Shown here: positions 52,832 to 61,047 of the stretch, one piece after another
Numbering within the stretch: the stretch's first letter is position 1
Layout of the letters: every line of letters begins with the position of its first letter
Assembly: GCA_012839295.1 (NCBI GenBank)
Contig: DUNO01000043.1
Location: 1-64,000 of the forward strand
Source: Clostridiales bacterium
GTDB lineage: Bacteria > Bacillota > Clostridia > Lachnospirales > Lachnospiraceae
DNA length: 64,000 bases
Direction of reading: 5' to 3'
Notes under the pieces: generated by a model
What the model was told of the DNA's origin: nothing
Databases searched by the model: none
What the model saw: only the letters and a program-made list of their open reading frames with translations
Made by a program: the position numbers and the translations under genes

Positions 52832-53614
52832 TTATTCTATATACCGTGACCGGTATACCTCACTAAGTACAAGGATAAAGACCTCAAATATTATGCTTGA
52901 TGCATGATCTGAATTAGAGTTCGGTTCAACATCAAACATTAACTGGTCTGCATAAGATTGGTATCTGGATTTATAGGTATTTGATAATATAATCTTACTT
53001 CCCTTTTCTTTTGCAATTAAAAAAACTGGCGACATATCCATAGTTTCCGCAAATTCCAAGGTGTTTACAAAAAGCAGGCTTTTAGGATCCAATGTCTTTG
53101 CATCCTCTAACATATCCGGTAGCAAACAGAAGTACCCGGTTGCTTTCCCTGTCATAGCTAAATTCTGCTGCAGGGAATAGATTGAATAGATTCGAAACGG
53201 CATATAGAAGCTAATCCTTTCCGCTTGATGTAATTCCTTGGCAAGTGCATCGATCTTTGTAAGATTTAATTTTTGTTCCATAAACTCACAGGATTTATGC
53301 AATCTTGAGAGAAATGCCGGAATAATATTATTCTCATGTCGCACATCTTGTTCAGGAAGCATTCTATTATAATAAGTGTATTGGGAAACAGCGGCCTTTA
53401 ACGCATACCGGAAATCGGAATATGTATCATACCCCATCTTTTGTACCATACGCCAAATTGTCGTGCGTGACGAATGTGTCATTTCCGCAATATCATATAT
53501 TGTAGCATCCGATACTTTGTCCAAATTTTCAAGAATTCCTTTTGCAACGATCCGATAAGTACTGTCCAAGGGAAGTTGATTGTATAATTCCATTAAATTT
53601 TGAAGAACATTCAT
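52832..53614 (-). CDS. RpiR family regulator (2)
   Basis: A 260-residue protein with an N-terminal HTH_6 (TIYDIAEMTHSSRTTIWRMVQKMGYDTYSDF) and a SIS-type domain that is more divergent than in RpiR (1): the usual phosphosugar-binding S/T stretches are hard to see (MPFRIYSIYSLQQNLAMTGKA). GGAG precedes ATG. It lies between the deglycosidase operon's terminator and the isomerase-dehydrogenase pair, so it may regulate either. Confidence 0.85.
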   Translation of the reverse strand: MNVLQNLMELYNQLPLDSTYRIVAKGILENLDKVSDATIYDIAEMTHSSRTTIWRMVQKMGYDTYSDFRYALKAAVSQYTYYNRMLPEQDVRHENNIIPAFLSRLHKSCEFMEQKLNLTKIDALAKELHQAERISFYMPFRIYSIYSLQQNLAMTGKATGYFCLLPDMLEDAKTLDPKSLLFVNTLEFAETMDMSPVFLIAKEKGSKIILSNTYKSRYQSYADQLMFDVEPNSNSDHASSIIFEVFILVLSEVYRSRYIE

Positions 53615-53786
53615 TTTTTCTGCTCCTACAACTCTGACTTATGAACTATATGTGTATTATATCATTCTTTCTTTTGAAGTAAAAGAAATCTTTCAAACGG
53701 GTTTATTCTCCCTATATCAAAGCCGGGCAATTCATATCATTTACTTTTTATACCAGCATACTACTAAAGCCATGCTGATTAGCTCT

Positions 53787-53872
53787 ACGTTATATCATGT
53801 ACAAACCACATGATATGGCACTTCGTGCCAGGGATGCGCACTATGCTTCGCTCCGGCGCCATGATATAACGT
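53787..53872. repeat. MITE-like element with 13-bp inverted ends
   Basis: ACGTTATATCATG at 53787 is repeated perfectly in inverse at 53860-53872. The interior has ATCATGT...ACATGAT and GGCACTTCGTGCC hairpins and is more GC-rich than the flanks. The layout resembles small non-coding mobile elements. There is no transposase in the window and only this copy. Confidence 0.55.
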
Positions 53873-53903
53873 CTGTCGACATTATATCATAAAGACAGGA
53901 TGC

Positions 53904-53946
53904 AATAAAACAGAAGAGCCAGGTCTCCTGTCTCTTCTGTTTTATT
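53904..53946 (-). terminator. Rho-independent terminator of the deglycosidase operon
   Basis: AATAAAACAGAAGAG pairs perfectly (15 bp) with CTCTTCTGTTTTATT around a 13-base loop, 37 bp past the dgpC-like stop. The stem's A/T-rich base gives a U-rich 3' end on the minus strand. Confidence 0.88.
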
Positions 53947-53982
53947 AGCGACACACTTCTATATAATTTAGGTATTTAGCTT

Positions 53983-55035
53983 TTATCCTTCGATAGCTCT
54001 TCTAAGCGCTTCCTGGTGCCTGCGGACCTGCTCCACACTGTCTACCTCATAAGCATCATTAAGCATGCCGTTTCCTTCATATTCTGAGCTTAAATATCCA
54101 TGATAGCCGGCTTTCTTATATGCTTCAACAACCTCCCTGATCGGAATAGAGGTCTCCTCATAGTTCTCATCCACATGATAAAACTTTGCATGGGTGTGAT
54201 AGATATATTTAATATTATCAATGATATCCCGGGTCTCACACCAGGTGTACTGGAAGCTTGACCTGGCATAGTCTAAGGCATTCCCTTCCCCACCTAATCT
54301 CTGTATCTTCTCTAACAGATCCGGAAGCCCGTTCACCCTCATATATTCCTGATGTGCCCTTCCCAGGTTTGTATCATACTTAATCTTGGTAAAGCCCTTT
54401 GTCACACGGTTATGGAAGGCATCCTCCACAGCCTTAATGCACTCCTCACTGACACCCTTTCTCCTTGCCTGCTCCGTCAAGAGATCCGGAATCTTCTTGC
54501 AGAAGATCCCAAAGTCAGGCATAAAGCCAAAGTTCTTGGTCCCTGTTCTTAATATCATCTCCATATAGCCATCTGCCCAGCCTGAATTTAAGGAAAATGG
54601 GGAATGTACCTCCAGGCATACCTTAATATCGTTGGCTTCCGCAATGGGAATGCTTCCTTCAATGACATTCATCGGGGTGGATACCAGAGTACGGAGCGTC
54701 TTAAAGCCCATCTCATGAGCCAGCCTGATATCCCGTTCCATCATTGCGATCTGTTCCTTTAAGGTACAGGTACGGTTTTTATAAATCCGGTTCTCCAAGA
54801 ATGCATCATAGCAGGTCGGCTCAGTGCCATACTTCTCCATCCAGCCAAACCACTGCTCCTTGAACTTTGGTGTAAGCACCGGAAAGTCATCCATCATCTG
54901 CTCAGCAAGCAGCTCAATCCCCGTCGCCCCCGTCTTTGATACCTCACGGATACAATCCTCCAGGCTCATCTTCCCAAGATAATATTCTTCCTGGAAGCTA
55001 TATAAGGAAACACTCCTTTTTATATCATAACTCAT
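53983..55035 (-). CDS. dgpC: C-glycoside deglycosidase alpha subunit (DgpC/CGD-alpha-like)
   Basis: About 350 residues with a xylose-isomerase-like barrel and the metal site E142-x-H144 (LEVHSPF), D174 (MPDFGIF), H280/H282 (HTHAKF) and E318 (SSEYEG). The length, the KRSVSLYSFQ start and the motif order fit the alpha subunit of C-glycoside deglycosidases, which cleave the C-C bond of 3-keto C-glycosides (for example 3-oxo-puerarin). It follows the beta-subunit-like gene at 55114 by 78 bp. The start is uncertain: ATG at 55035 has only a weak GAGAG site, and a TTG at 55074 is possible. It would need a dehydrogenase to supply the 3-keto substrate. C- versus O-glycoside specificity cannot be decided from sequence. 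Confidence 0.82.
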   Translation of the reverse strand: MSYDIKRSVSLYSFQEEYYLGKMSLEDCIREVSKTGATGIELLAEQMMDDFPVLTPKFKEQWFGWMEKYGTEPTCYDAFLENRIYKNRTCTLKEQIAMMERDIRLAHEMGFKTLRTLVSTPMNVIEGSIPIAEANDIKVCLEVHSPFSLNSGWADGYMEMILRTGTKNFGFMPDFGIFCKKIPDLLTEQARRKGVSEECIKAVEDAFHNRVTKGFTKIKYDTNLGRAHQEYMRVNGLPDLLEKIQRLGGEGNALDYARSSFQYTWCETRDIIDNIKYIYHTHAKFYHVDENYEETSIPIREVVEAYKKAGYHGYLSSEYEGNGMLNDAYEVDSVEQVRRHQEALRRAIEG

Positions 55036-55113
55036 TTCTCTCACGCGCCCTTTCCATTTTAGATTATCTGCCAAAGCACCCCATCAGGGGATCTTCTATC
55101 ACCGAACCTTATA

Positions 55114-55503
55114 CTATACAATTTCAAAATCATACTCTCCGGGCTTTACAAGAATCATCGGCATATAGGAGGGAGCAATGGTCTGAACCGCTTTAATATG
55201 GTGCTTTCCCTTCGCCAATCCGCCATCCTTTAAAACAGTCACCGTGGCATACTGGCCATATTTCCAGCGGTAGGTAATAACCGTCTCCATCTCATCCAAG
55301 GTAAAGGTATCCCCCTCCAGGGTAAACCGGATATCCTCCCTGTTAAACTCCTCCCCATCCACATTAACCTCAATATTGCGGATAATAGAAAGGGTTACTC
55401 CTCTATAATACTGCATCTTAAAATCAAACTGAAAGCCAATTACCTTTCCGTTCTTTTCTACATTCTTAAATCCCTTCGGATCAAACATATATTTCGGATT
55501 CAT
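55114..55503 (-). CDS. dgpB: C-glycoside deglycosidase beta subunit (DgpB-like, DUF6379)
   Basis: A 129-residue all-beta protein (GVTLSIIRNIEVNVDGE, FTLEGDTFTLDEM, VLVKPGEYDFEI-type end). Size, composition and position next to the alpha subunit match the small beta subunit (DUF6379) of DgpB-DgpC complexes, where it contributes to the active site and oligomer. GAGGAG precedes ATG. No homologue lies beside the other isomerases in this window, which makes this pair the specific signature for C-glycoside cleavage. Confidence 0.85.
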   Translation of the reverse strand: MNPKYMFDPKGFKNVEKNGKVIGFQFDFKMQYYRGVTLSIIRNIEVNVDGEEFNREDIRFTLEGDTFTLDEMETVITYRWKYGQYATVTVLKDGGLAKGKHHIKAVQTIAPSYMPMILVKPGEYDFEIV

Positions 55504-55613
55504 CGACCTACTCCTCTCTCATTTTCTTAAGATTTTCCCATTCCTCGGATTCTCTCACTCCTTAACTCTCACTTCCTAGAATTCTCTCAGCAAAAGCTTC
55601 TGTAGCCTAACGC

Positions 55614-55736
55614 GATGAGCCAGAGTACATCTATGCCTATCTGGGCGCAGACCGGGCCTCCCGTGATTGCCTGCACTTGGCAATCATGGGATGTTAAAGG
55701 CAAGCCCAGATGGATATAGATGCACTCTGGTCCACC
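55614..55736. repeat. Structured repeat R2, copy 3 (123 bp)
   Basis: The outer stem differs strongly in sequence from the other copies (GCCAGAGTACATC against GAATATGAGTGTC) but still pairs, mostly through complementary or G-U changes. The core (GGGCGCAGACCGGGCCTCCC) and inner hairpin are nearly identical to copies 1 and 2. It lies between the NTF2-like gene and dgpB. The flanks CTAACGC and TCACAGCCT are shared with copy 2. Confidence 0.85.
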
Positions 55737-55773
55737 TCACAGCCTAAATCCTTCTCACTCATAATTACGCAGA

Positions 55774-56436
55774 TTACTCTTTGCCCCAGAATCCCTTCAG
55801 ATCCTCCTCCGTCTGGTGGCGGTAGGGAGGCTCAAAAAACATATCCGTAGACTTTTCGCTTCCATAAAAGGTAGGCGGATAGCTGGAGGGCCTGTCTGCC
55901 GTGGGTCTGCCATCATTTCCGATCTGGCTTCCCATCTTCACCTTATCCAGCTCAACCCAGGAATGGTGATAATCACATAATAACAGGTGGGGGATTCTAA
56001 AATGCCAGAACTTCCACTCCCCGTTTTCCTTGATAAAGTCTATGGCATACATGCCCCAGATCCAATAGGCCTCCAGGTCTTTTGAATCTGCTGCACGGCG
56101 GCCTTCTGCTCCGGGAGATAGCCATAATCCCCTGGCGGTCTTTCCATCTGCCGCAACCTCAATAATATCTGTTGTTAGAAGGTGGAGTGCAAAAACACCC
56201 TTCCCATCCCCTTCCATGGAGTGGTGCCAATCGACAAAAAATGTTTCGATCCCCTTACGTCCATCAAAGATTCCGAAGCCTTCACAATCGATCCAGATAT
56301 CTTCCCTGTCGGCGAACATATCCGGTACTCTTTCCCAGACACGTCCGTAGCCGTAATACACATATCTTGCCATTAACTTTTTTATTTCCTGTACATCCCA
56401 TAGCTCCTGTACCTTTTGCTCAAATAATGGTTCCAT
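55774..56436 (-). CDS. NTF2-like (SnoaL-type) protein of the deglycosidase operon
   Basis: A 220-residue protein whose first 160 residues show the NTF2/SnoaL_4 pattern (VQEIKKLMARYVYYGYG, DGRKGIETFFVDWHHS, WKFWHFRIPHLL), with a proline-rich tail (RPSSYPPTFYGS). GGAGGAG precedes ATG. It is cotranscribed with the importer genes upstream and dgpBC downstream. Related proteins bind or act on aromatic or polyketide compounds, so binding of the flavonoid-like aglycone or its keto-glycoside is plausible but unproven. Confidence 0.78.
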   Translation of the reverse strand: MEPLFEQKVQELWDVQEIKKLMARYVYYGYGRVWERVPDMFADREDIWIDCEGFGIFDGRKGIETFFVDWHHSMEGDGKGVFALHLLTTDIIEVAADGKTARGLWLSPGAEGRRAADSKDLEAYWIWGMYAIDFIKENGEWKFWHFRIPHLLLCDYHHSWVELDKVKMGSQIGNDGRPTADRPSSYPPTFYGSEKSTDMFFEPPYRHQTEEDLKGFWGKE

Positions 56437-56646
56437 CCTGTCTCTCCTCCCTTTTTCCCAAATATCAGTATATTTTCCATCATATAATCATATAATTTCC
56501 ATCTCAGCCTTTTATCCAAGGCCTCTATCCCAGAATCATAGCCCAGACACCTCTCCAAGCCTCATCCCGGAATTTTTCCTCAGGCACTAATCATGCCTCT
56601 CTCAGAATTCCACACTTAGCACTTATCCAATCCTCTATCCCTGCAT
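56437..56646. other. Low-complexity CT-rich spacer
   Basis: Between the NTF2-like gene and the permease the sequence is a loose series of CCTCTATCC/CAGAAT-like words on the plus strand, apparently worn short repeats. I see no gene or hairpin. Confidence 0.35.
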
Positions 56647-57546
56647 CTACTCCTTGACACCACCGAGGGCGATACCCTTGATAAAATACTTCTGGAAGAA
56701 TGGATAAAGTGCCATAATGGGAATTACACCAATCACAGCCATCGCCATCCTGATTCCCGTTCCTGGCATATCCGATACACCCAAGGTATTCGTCGAGCTC
56801 ATAGTCGAAATAGCGCTGATATTATTGATAATGCTGTTCAGCAGCAGCTGCAAGCTGTATAGCTTGGAATCGCTGATATAGTACAGACCGTTCACCCAGT
56901 CATTCCAGTAGCCCAGGCCGACCATCAGCCCGATGGTTGCCAAAATCGGGGTGGACAAAGGCAGCACGATCTTCCGGTAGATATAGAATTCTCCGGCTCC
57001 GTCAATCTTAGCGGCCTCAATTAGGGCCGGATGGATATTGGTAGCAAAATTAGTCTTATAAAGCATAATATAAAACCCGTTAAACACTAAGTTGGGGAGG
57101 ATCAAGGCGATGAGCGTATTCTTGATATGGAAAATCTGGGTCCACATCAGGTAAGACGGAACGGCTCCTCCGTTAAAAAGCATTGTGAACACCACCAGCA
57201 TAGTAACGATTTTCTTTCTTGGATAATCCTTTCTGGACATGGGATAAGCCAGCAAAGGACCGATAATTAAGCTGATCAAGGTTCCTACAATTGTGATAAA
57301 GAAGGTAATGCCATAGGACCTCATGATCTTAGCCCCGTTTGTAATAAATAGATAGACATATGCATAGCCACTAAAGTCCGTTGTAATAAAATGATATCCA
57401 TCTGCCAGCAGTGACTTTTCATTTGTAACGGATGAAGAGATCAGCAGCACGAAAGGAAGAACTGCCATCAGTGCTAAAATTGCCAGAAAAACTACTATTA
57501 TAATTTGGAAAATCTTTTCCCCTGTTCCTTTTACACCTGTTTCCAC
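56647..57546 (-). CDS. Carbohydrate ABC permease (LplC/MalG-like) (2)
   Basis: A 299-residue, six-helix permease with the MalG-type coupling loop (IEAAKIDGAGEFYIYRKIVLP) and KGIALGGVKE C-terminus, closely similar to 35669-36553. It starts at GTG with GGAGGG upstream. With the permease at 57561 and binding protein at 59307 it forms the importer that precedes dgpBC, presumably bringing in the C-glycoside. No ATPase is encoded nearby. Confidence 0.92.
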   Translation of the reverse strand: METGVKGTGEKIFQIIIVVFLAILALMAVLPFVLLISSSVTNEKSLLADGYHFITTDFSGYAYVYLFITNGAKIMRSYGITFFITIVGTLISLIIGPLLAYPMSRKDYPRKKIVTMLVVFTMLFNGGAVPSYLMWTQIFHIKNTLIALILPNLVFNGFYIMLYKTNFATNIHPALIEAAKIDGAGEFYIYRKIVLPLSTPILATIGLMVGLGYWNDWVNGLYYISDSKLYSLQLLLNSIINNISAISTMSSTNTLGVSDMPGTGIRMAMAVIGVIPIMALYPFFQKYFIKGIALGGVKE

Positions 57547-57560
57547 TTTATTCCCTCCTC

Positions 57561-58910
57561 TTAGAATAATGCACTATCTTTGTCAACCTTACTTACAATC
57601 CGGTTTACTATCATAATAAGGACAAAGCCTACGATAGACTGATATGCACTTGCCGCTGATGCCATTGAAATATTGTTCGTCTTCATCAAACCACGGTAAA
57701 CATAGGTATCAATTGTCTGTGTTACTCCATACAGGGAACCGGAATCCATCGGAACCTGATAAAACAGACCAAAGTCTGAATAGAAGATTCTTCCCACCTG
57801 GATCAGTACCAGGGTGATGATCGTAGGTTTTAATAAAGGCAGGGTGATGTTAATGATCTGCTTCCAGCGGTTACAGCCATCCACATAGGAAGCCTCATAT
57901 AAGCTCTTGTCAATACCTATAATGGAGGACATAAAGATGATGGAGCTATAGCCCAGACCCTTCCAGGAGTTAACGAACACCAGGATAAAAGGCCAATATG
58001 CCTTTGTGGCATAGAAGTTAACCGCATTGTCCTTCCCTAATATGGCATTATTGATCCATCCCGCTTCGTTGCTCAAGAATCCATATACGATATAGGCAAC
58101 GATAATCATTGAGATCAGCTGGGGAAGCAGGATCGTTGTCTGGAAGAGCTTCTGCAGCTTTTTAGAGAAAACCTCGCTTAAGCAGATACCTACAACAATA
58201 CCTAATACATTACCGACAATTATAAAGGTCAGGTTATACAGAAGGGTATTCCTGGTAATGACAAAGGCATCACTTGTCGCAAATAAATATTTAAAATTCT
58301 CAAAGCCTATCCAGCCGCTTTTCCATATACCCACGGAAAAGTCAATCTTCTTAAAGGCAAGCAAAATACCCACCATTGGAAGGTAATTATTAATAATGAC
58401 ATACAGAAGTCCCGGCAATACCATAAAGTCAAGGGCAGTAACAGCCTTTGCCTGGTACAGGATATAAAAGCCCCTGGCTATGATTGCAATTCCAATAACC
58501 ATGAAAATAATGGAGCCATAGGCTACCTTAACGTTTTTTGCCTTTTCGAGAATTCCCGGCACTGAATTTGAAAATATCAGGTTGATTACTACAAACAACA
58601 CTCCCAGGAGGAGAATACTTAAGCCTCCCCATCTGGGCTTTAGCCTGGAAAATACAAGGGCAAATACAACCAGCAATATGATGACGACAAGCTCTGCCCA
58701 CATAGTCCAGGCAGGACTTACCGCAAGCTGCCCTCCCATAATTGTTTTTCCAAACAAGAATTCAATTCCTGATATCGTATATACCACTCTTTTATATGTA
58801 TAGGATGCAAAAGGAGTGATGTAACATAGCACAGTAACAACGGCTAATATGATTATGTCAATCGGCAATTTTCCTTTAAATATAATACTTAATAAATTAA
58901 CTTTTTTCAC
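57561..58910 (-). CDS. Carbohydrate ABC permease (LplB-like) with an extra N-terminal membrane domain (2)
   Basis: About 449 residues. The last 290 match LplB permeases (coupling loop EASYVDGCNRWKQIINITLP). The first 160 form an additional membrane domain with about four helices (IIILAVVTVLCYITPF, LVVIILLVVFALVF, LSILLLGVLFVVINLIF, IIFMVIGIAIIARGF), absent from the 310-residue paralogue at 36567. Start is probably GTG at 58910, with GGAG eight bases upstream. The extra domain might bind a lipid or partner; it has no obvious family. Confidence 0.88.
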   Translation of the reverse strand: MKKVNLLSIIFKGKLPIDIIILAVVTVLCYITPFASYTYKRVVYTISGIEFLFGKTIMGGQLAVSPAWTMWAELVVIILLVVFALVFSRLKPRWGGLSILLLGVLFVVINLIFSNSVPGILEKAKNVKVAYGSIIFMVIGIAIIARGFYILYQAKAVTALDFMVLPGLLYVIINNYLPMVGILLAFKKIDFSVGIWKSGWIGFENFKYLFATSDAFVITRNTLLYNLTFIIVGNVLGIVVGICLSEVFSKKLQKLFQTTILLPQLISMIIVAYIVYGFLSNEAGWINNAILGKDNAVNFYATKAYWPFILVFVNSWKGLGYSSIIFMSSIIGIDKSLYEASYVDGCNRWKQIINITLPLLKPTIITLVLIQVGRIFYSDFGLFYQVPMDSGSLYGVTQTIDTYVYRGLMKTNNISMASAASAYQSIVGFVLIMIVNRIVSKVDKDSALF

Positions 58911-58930
58911 GACCCAGTCTCCTTTCATGC

Positions 58931-59052
58931 TAACGAACATTTGACCATTAGGTCACTCAATGTCGGATGTGAAATACTCTGTATTTCACATTAGCGATCA
59001 TTTGGCCGCTAGGCCATTCAATGTCGGATGTGAAATGATCTTCATTTCACAC
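58931..59052. repeat. Tandem 61-bp repeat with covarying hairpins
   Basis: Two adjacent 61-bp units (58931-58991 and 58992-59052) share TCAATGTCGGATGTGAAAT. Each has two hairpins: GACC-GGTC in unit 1 is GGCC-GGCC in unit 2, and GTGAAATAC...GTATTTCAC becomes GTGAAATGA...TCATTTCAC. Changes on one arm are matched on the other. It lies between the binding-protein and permease genes. Confidence 0.8.
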
Positions 59053-59174
59053 TATCCTGCTTCCACTCTATATAAACTATTTTCATAGCAATATTCGTCT
59101 TGGATATAACATGTACTTCGTTTTGCAAACACCCCAGAAATGTCCTAGCTTTCTGCTTATGTATGGAAATTTTT

Positions 59175-59213
59175 ACGTTATGGCATATCCGCTCACAGGA
59201 TATGCCATAACGT
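59175..59213. terminator. Strong hairpin in the binding protein/permease gap
   Basis: ACGTTATGGCATATCC pairs perfectly over 16 bp with GGATATGCCATAACGT; the loop is 7 bases. No U-tract follows, so it is more likely an mRNA stabiliser or attenuator than a full terminator. Confidence 0.65.
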
Positions 59214-59306
59214 TGACTTCCTTTTGTTCATCATAGGAAAGGCTTTTCCTTTACCAATCCCATTTTATCATATTTTAGTTAATATTGTTCTATCTACTTA
59301 AAATAA

Positions 59307-60896
59307 TTACTGCTGAGCTTTCCATGCATCCAACTGTGCCTGGTATTCTGCTACTACCTTCTCTGCACCTGCCTCATTCAGCTTCTTAACAAACGCATCA
59401 TATGCCTTTAAATCTACGGAACCACTTTCTACGCCTGGCTTATATTCGCCGATTACGTTGTTGATTGCTGTCAGTTCATTAGAAATATTAGTTAAATCAC
59501 AGCTAAAGCCTAAGTAAGGAGAAATTTCTGCTGATTTTAATTCTGCCAGCTGCTGATCCCTGATATCTGCCGGGTCACCCTCCCATGGATATACTAAGAA
59601 CTGGTTACCATATAAGAAATCAGAGGTATGGTATGCAACGGTATCAGCGGTTACGCCTTCCGGATATTTTGCAACACCGTTCTCAACAACATAATCCCTG
59701 CCTTCTACACCCCAAGCTAAGAGGTTGCAGATATCCTTGTTGGTAAACATTAAGTTAAGGAACTTAGCTGCTGCTTCCGGTTCTGTTGCGCATACAGGGA
59801 TTGCCCAGTCAAACTTTGTTGTATTTCCAGTTGAAATCAAAGGAGTTGCAAGCTTCTTAATAACAACATCATAGCCGCTGGTACCCTTTACGGCTGTCTC
59901 AACACCTAACTCACCCATTTTAACAAAGCTTGCTGTTACATTGGCTTTCATTAAGTTCTCAGATGCCTGGTCTGTTGTTGCAGCATCCTTATAAACATAG
60001 CCTTTTTCATACCAGCTGCGTACTCTTTCAATCATCGCTTTGTATTGAGGAGATGCAAAATTATTAATTACTTTACCGTCTGCATCTACGCCAATTAGCT
60101 TGTATCCATCTCCTAAATTGTCAAATGTAGTAAATCCTGCAAAGCTATCTGTATCAAGGTTACCATTCGGGAAGCAGATGATATTTCCATCCACGTCATT
60201 GTTAGCGATTGGAGAAATTCCTCCCTTGCCCTTAATTGCCTCAAGAATCTTTTCATAGTCAGACCAGCTTGCCATATTGTTAAAAGCATCCGCTAGACCC
60301 AGATCATCAATGATATCTTTTCTTGCAATGATGTAATAGCTGGTAGCTAAATTTCTGTAATTAGGGATTGCATAGATATTACCGTTAATGGTAGTACCCT
60401 TGATATACTCCCCAACCTCTGCCAAAGCTTCCGGTGCATACTTAGGTAAAAGATCGTTCAGAGGCATTAACTGGTTCTGTGCAATCAGCGCTGAAAAGCT
60501 GGAAGCAGGAATCGGAGTTGTTAAGCAAATGTCCACCTTCTCATTACCTGTGATTGCCAGGTTAAGCTGCTGTGAATAGGAACCTACTTCTACATACTGT
60601 AATGTAACGTGGGTGTTAATCTCTTTCTCAGTAATAGCATTGATGCCTTCTTCAACCGCATCCTTACCATCACCCATAGCTCCCAGGGACATTACCATGA
60701 GGGTAATCTCCGCCATGTCTTCCGGTTCTTCCACGTCCTGTGTATCGTCTGCTGCACCAGTGATGTCTTCTGCCACGTCATTCCCAGGATCCTTTGTGCC
60801 TTCATTGCTCCCCTCGGATTTTCCGCAAGCCCCAAGCATTGATACTGCCATTAATAGCACTAACAACATCGCTATAAGTTTCTTAATTTTGTTCAT
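59307..60896 (-). CDS. Carbohydrate ABC substrate-binding lipoprotein (LplA-like) (2)
   Basis: About 529 residues with a lipoprotein signal (MNKIKKL, hydrophobic core, LGACG lipobox), an acidic linker (DDTQDVEEPEDMAE) and a type II binding fold like that at 37552 (VTLQYVEVGSYSQQLNLAI, FDWAIPVCATEPEAA). ATG at 60896 follows GGAGG. It heads the operon that ends with dgpBC, so it is the likely receptor for the C-glycoside or a related plant glycoside. Divergent from AraC-GH39 (3), its probable regulator. Confidence 0.92.
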   Translation of the reverse strand: MNKIKKLIAMLLVLLMAVSMLGACGKSEGSNEGTKDPGNDVAEDITGAADDTQDVEEPEDMAEITLMVMSLGAMGDGKDAVEEGINAITEKEINTHVTLQYVEVGSYSQQLNLAITGNEKVDICLTTPIPASSFSALIAQNQLMPLNDLLPKYAPEALAEVGEYIKGTTINGNIYAIPNYRNLATSYYIIARKDIIDDLGLADAFNNMASWSDYEKILEAIKGKGGISPIANNDVDGNIICFPNGNLDTDSFAGFTTFDNLGDGYKLIGVDADGKVINNFASPQYKAMIERVRSWYEKGYVYKDAATTDQASENLMKANVTASFVKMGELGVETAVKGTSGYDVVIKKLATPLISTGNTTKFDWAIPVCATEPEAAAKFLNLMFTNKDICNLLAWGVEGRDYVVENGVAKYPEGVTADTVAYHTSDFLYGNQFLVYPWEGDPADIRDQQLAELKSAEISPYLGFSCDLTNISNELTAINNVIGEYKPGVESGSVDLKAYDAFVKKLNEAGAEKVVAEYQAQLDAWKAQQ

Positions 60897-61047
60897 ACAC
60901 ATCCTCCTTAAATTTGATACTCCAATTATAATATGTCCCCAATCCCAATACATCATTTTCTATAAGCATTTCACCTTGTTAAGCTAGATGTTTTTTCATT
61001 TTTAATGGAGTGGATAGACAATCCCTACAAAAAGTTTCATATTTTCA

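Noticed and set aside
24793-55736. R2 copies as insertion sequences
   Set aside because: No transposase gene or target duplication can be seen; 123 bp is too short to encode one. A non-autonomous element remains possible and is noted as such.
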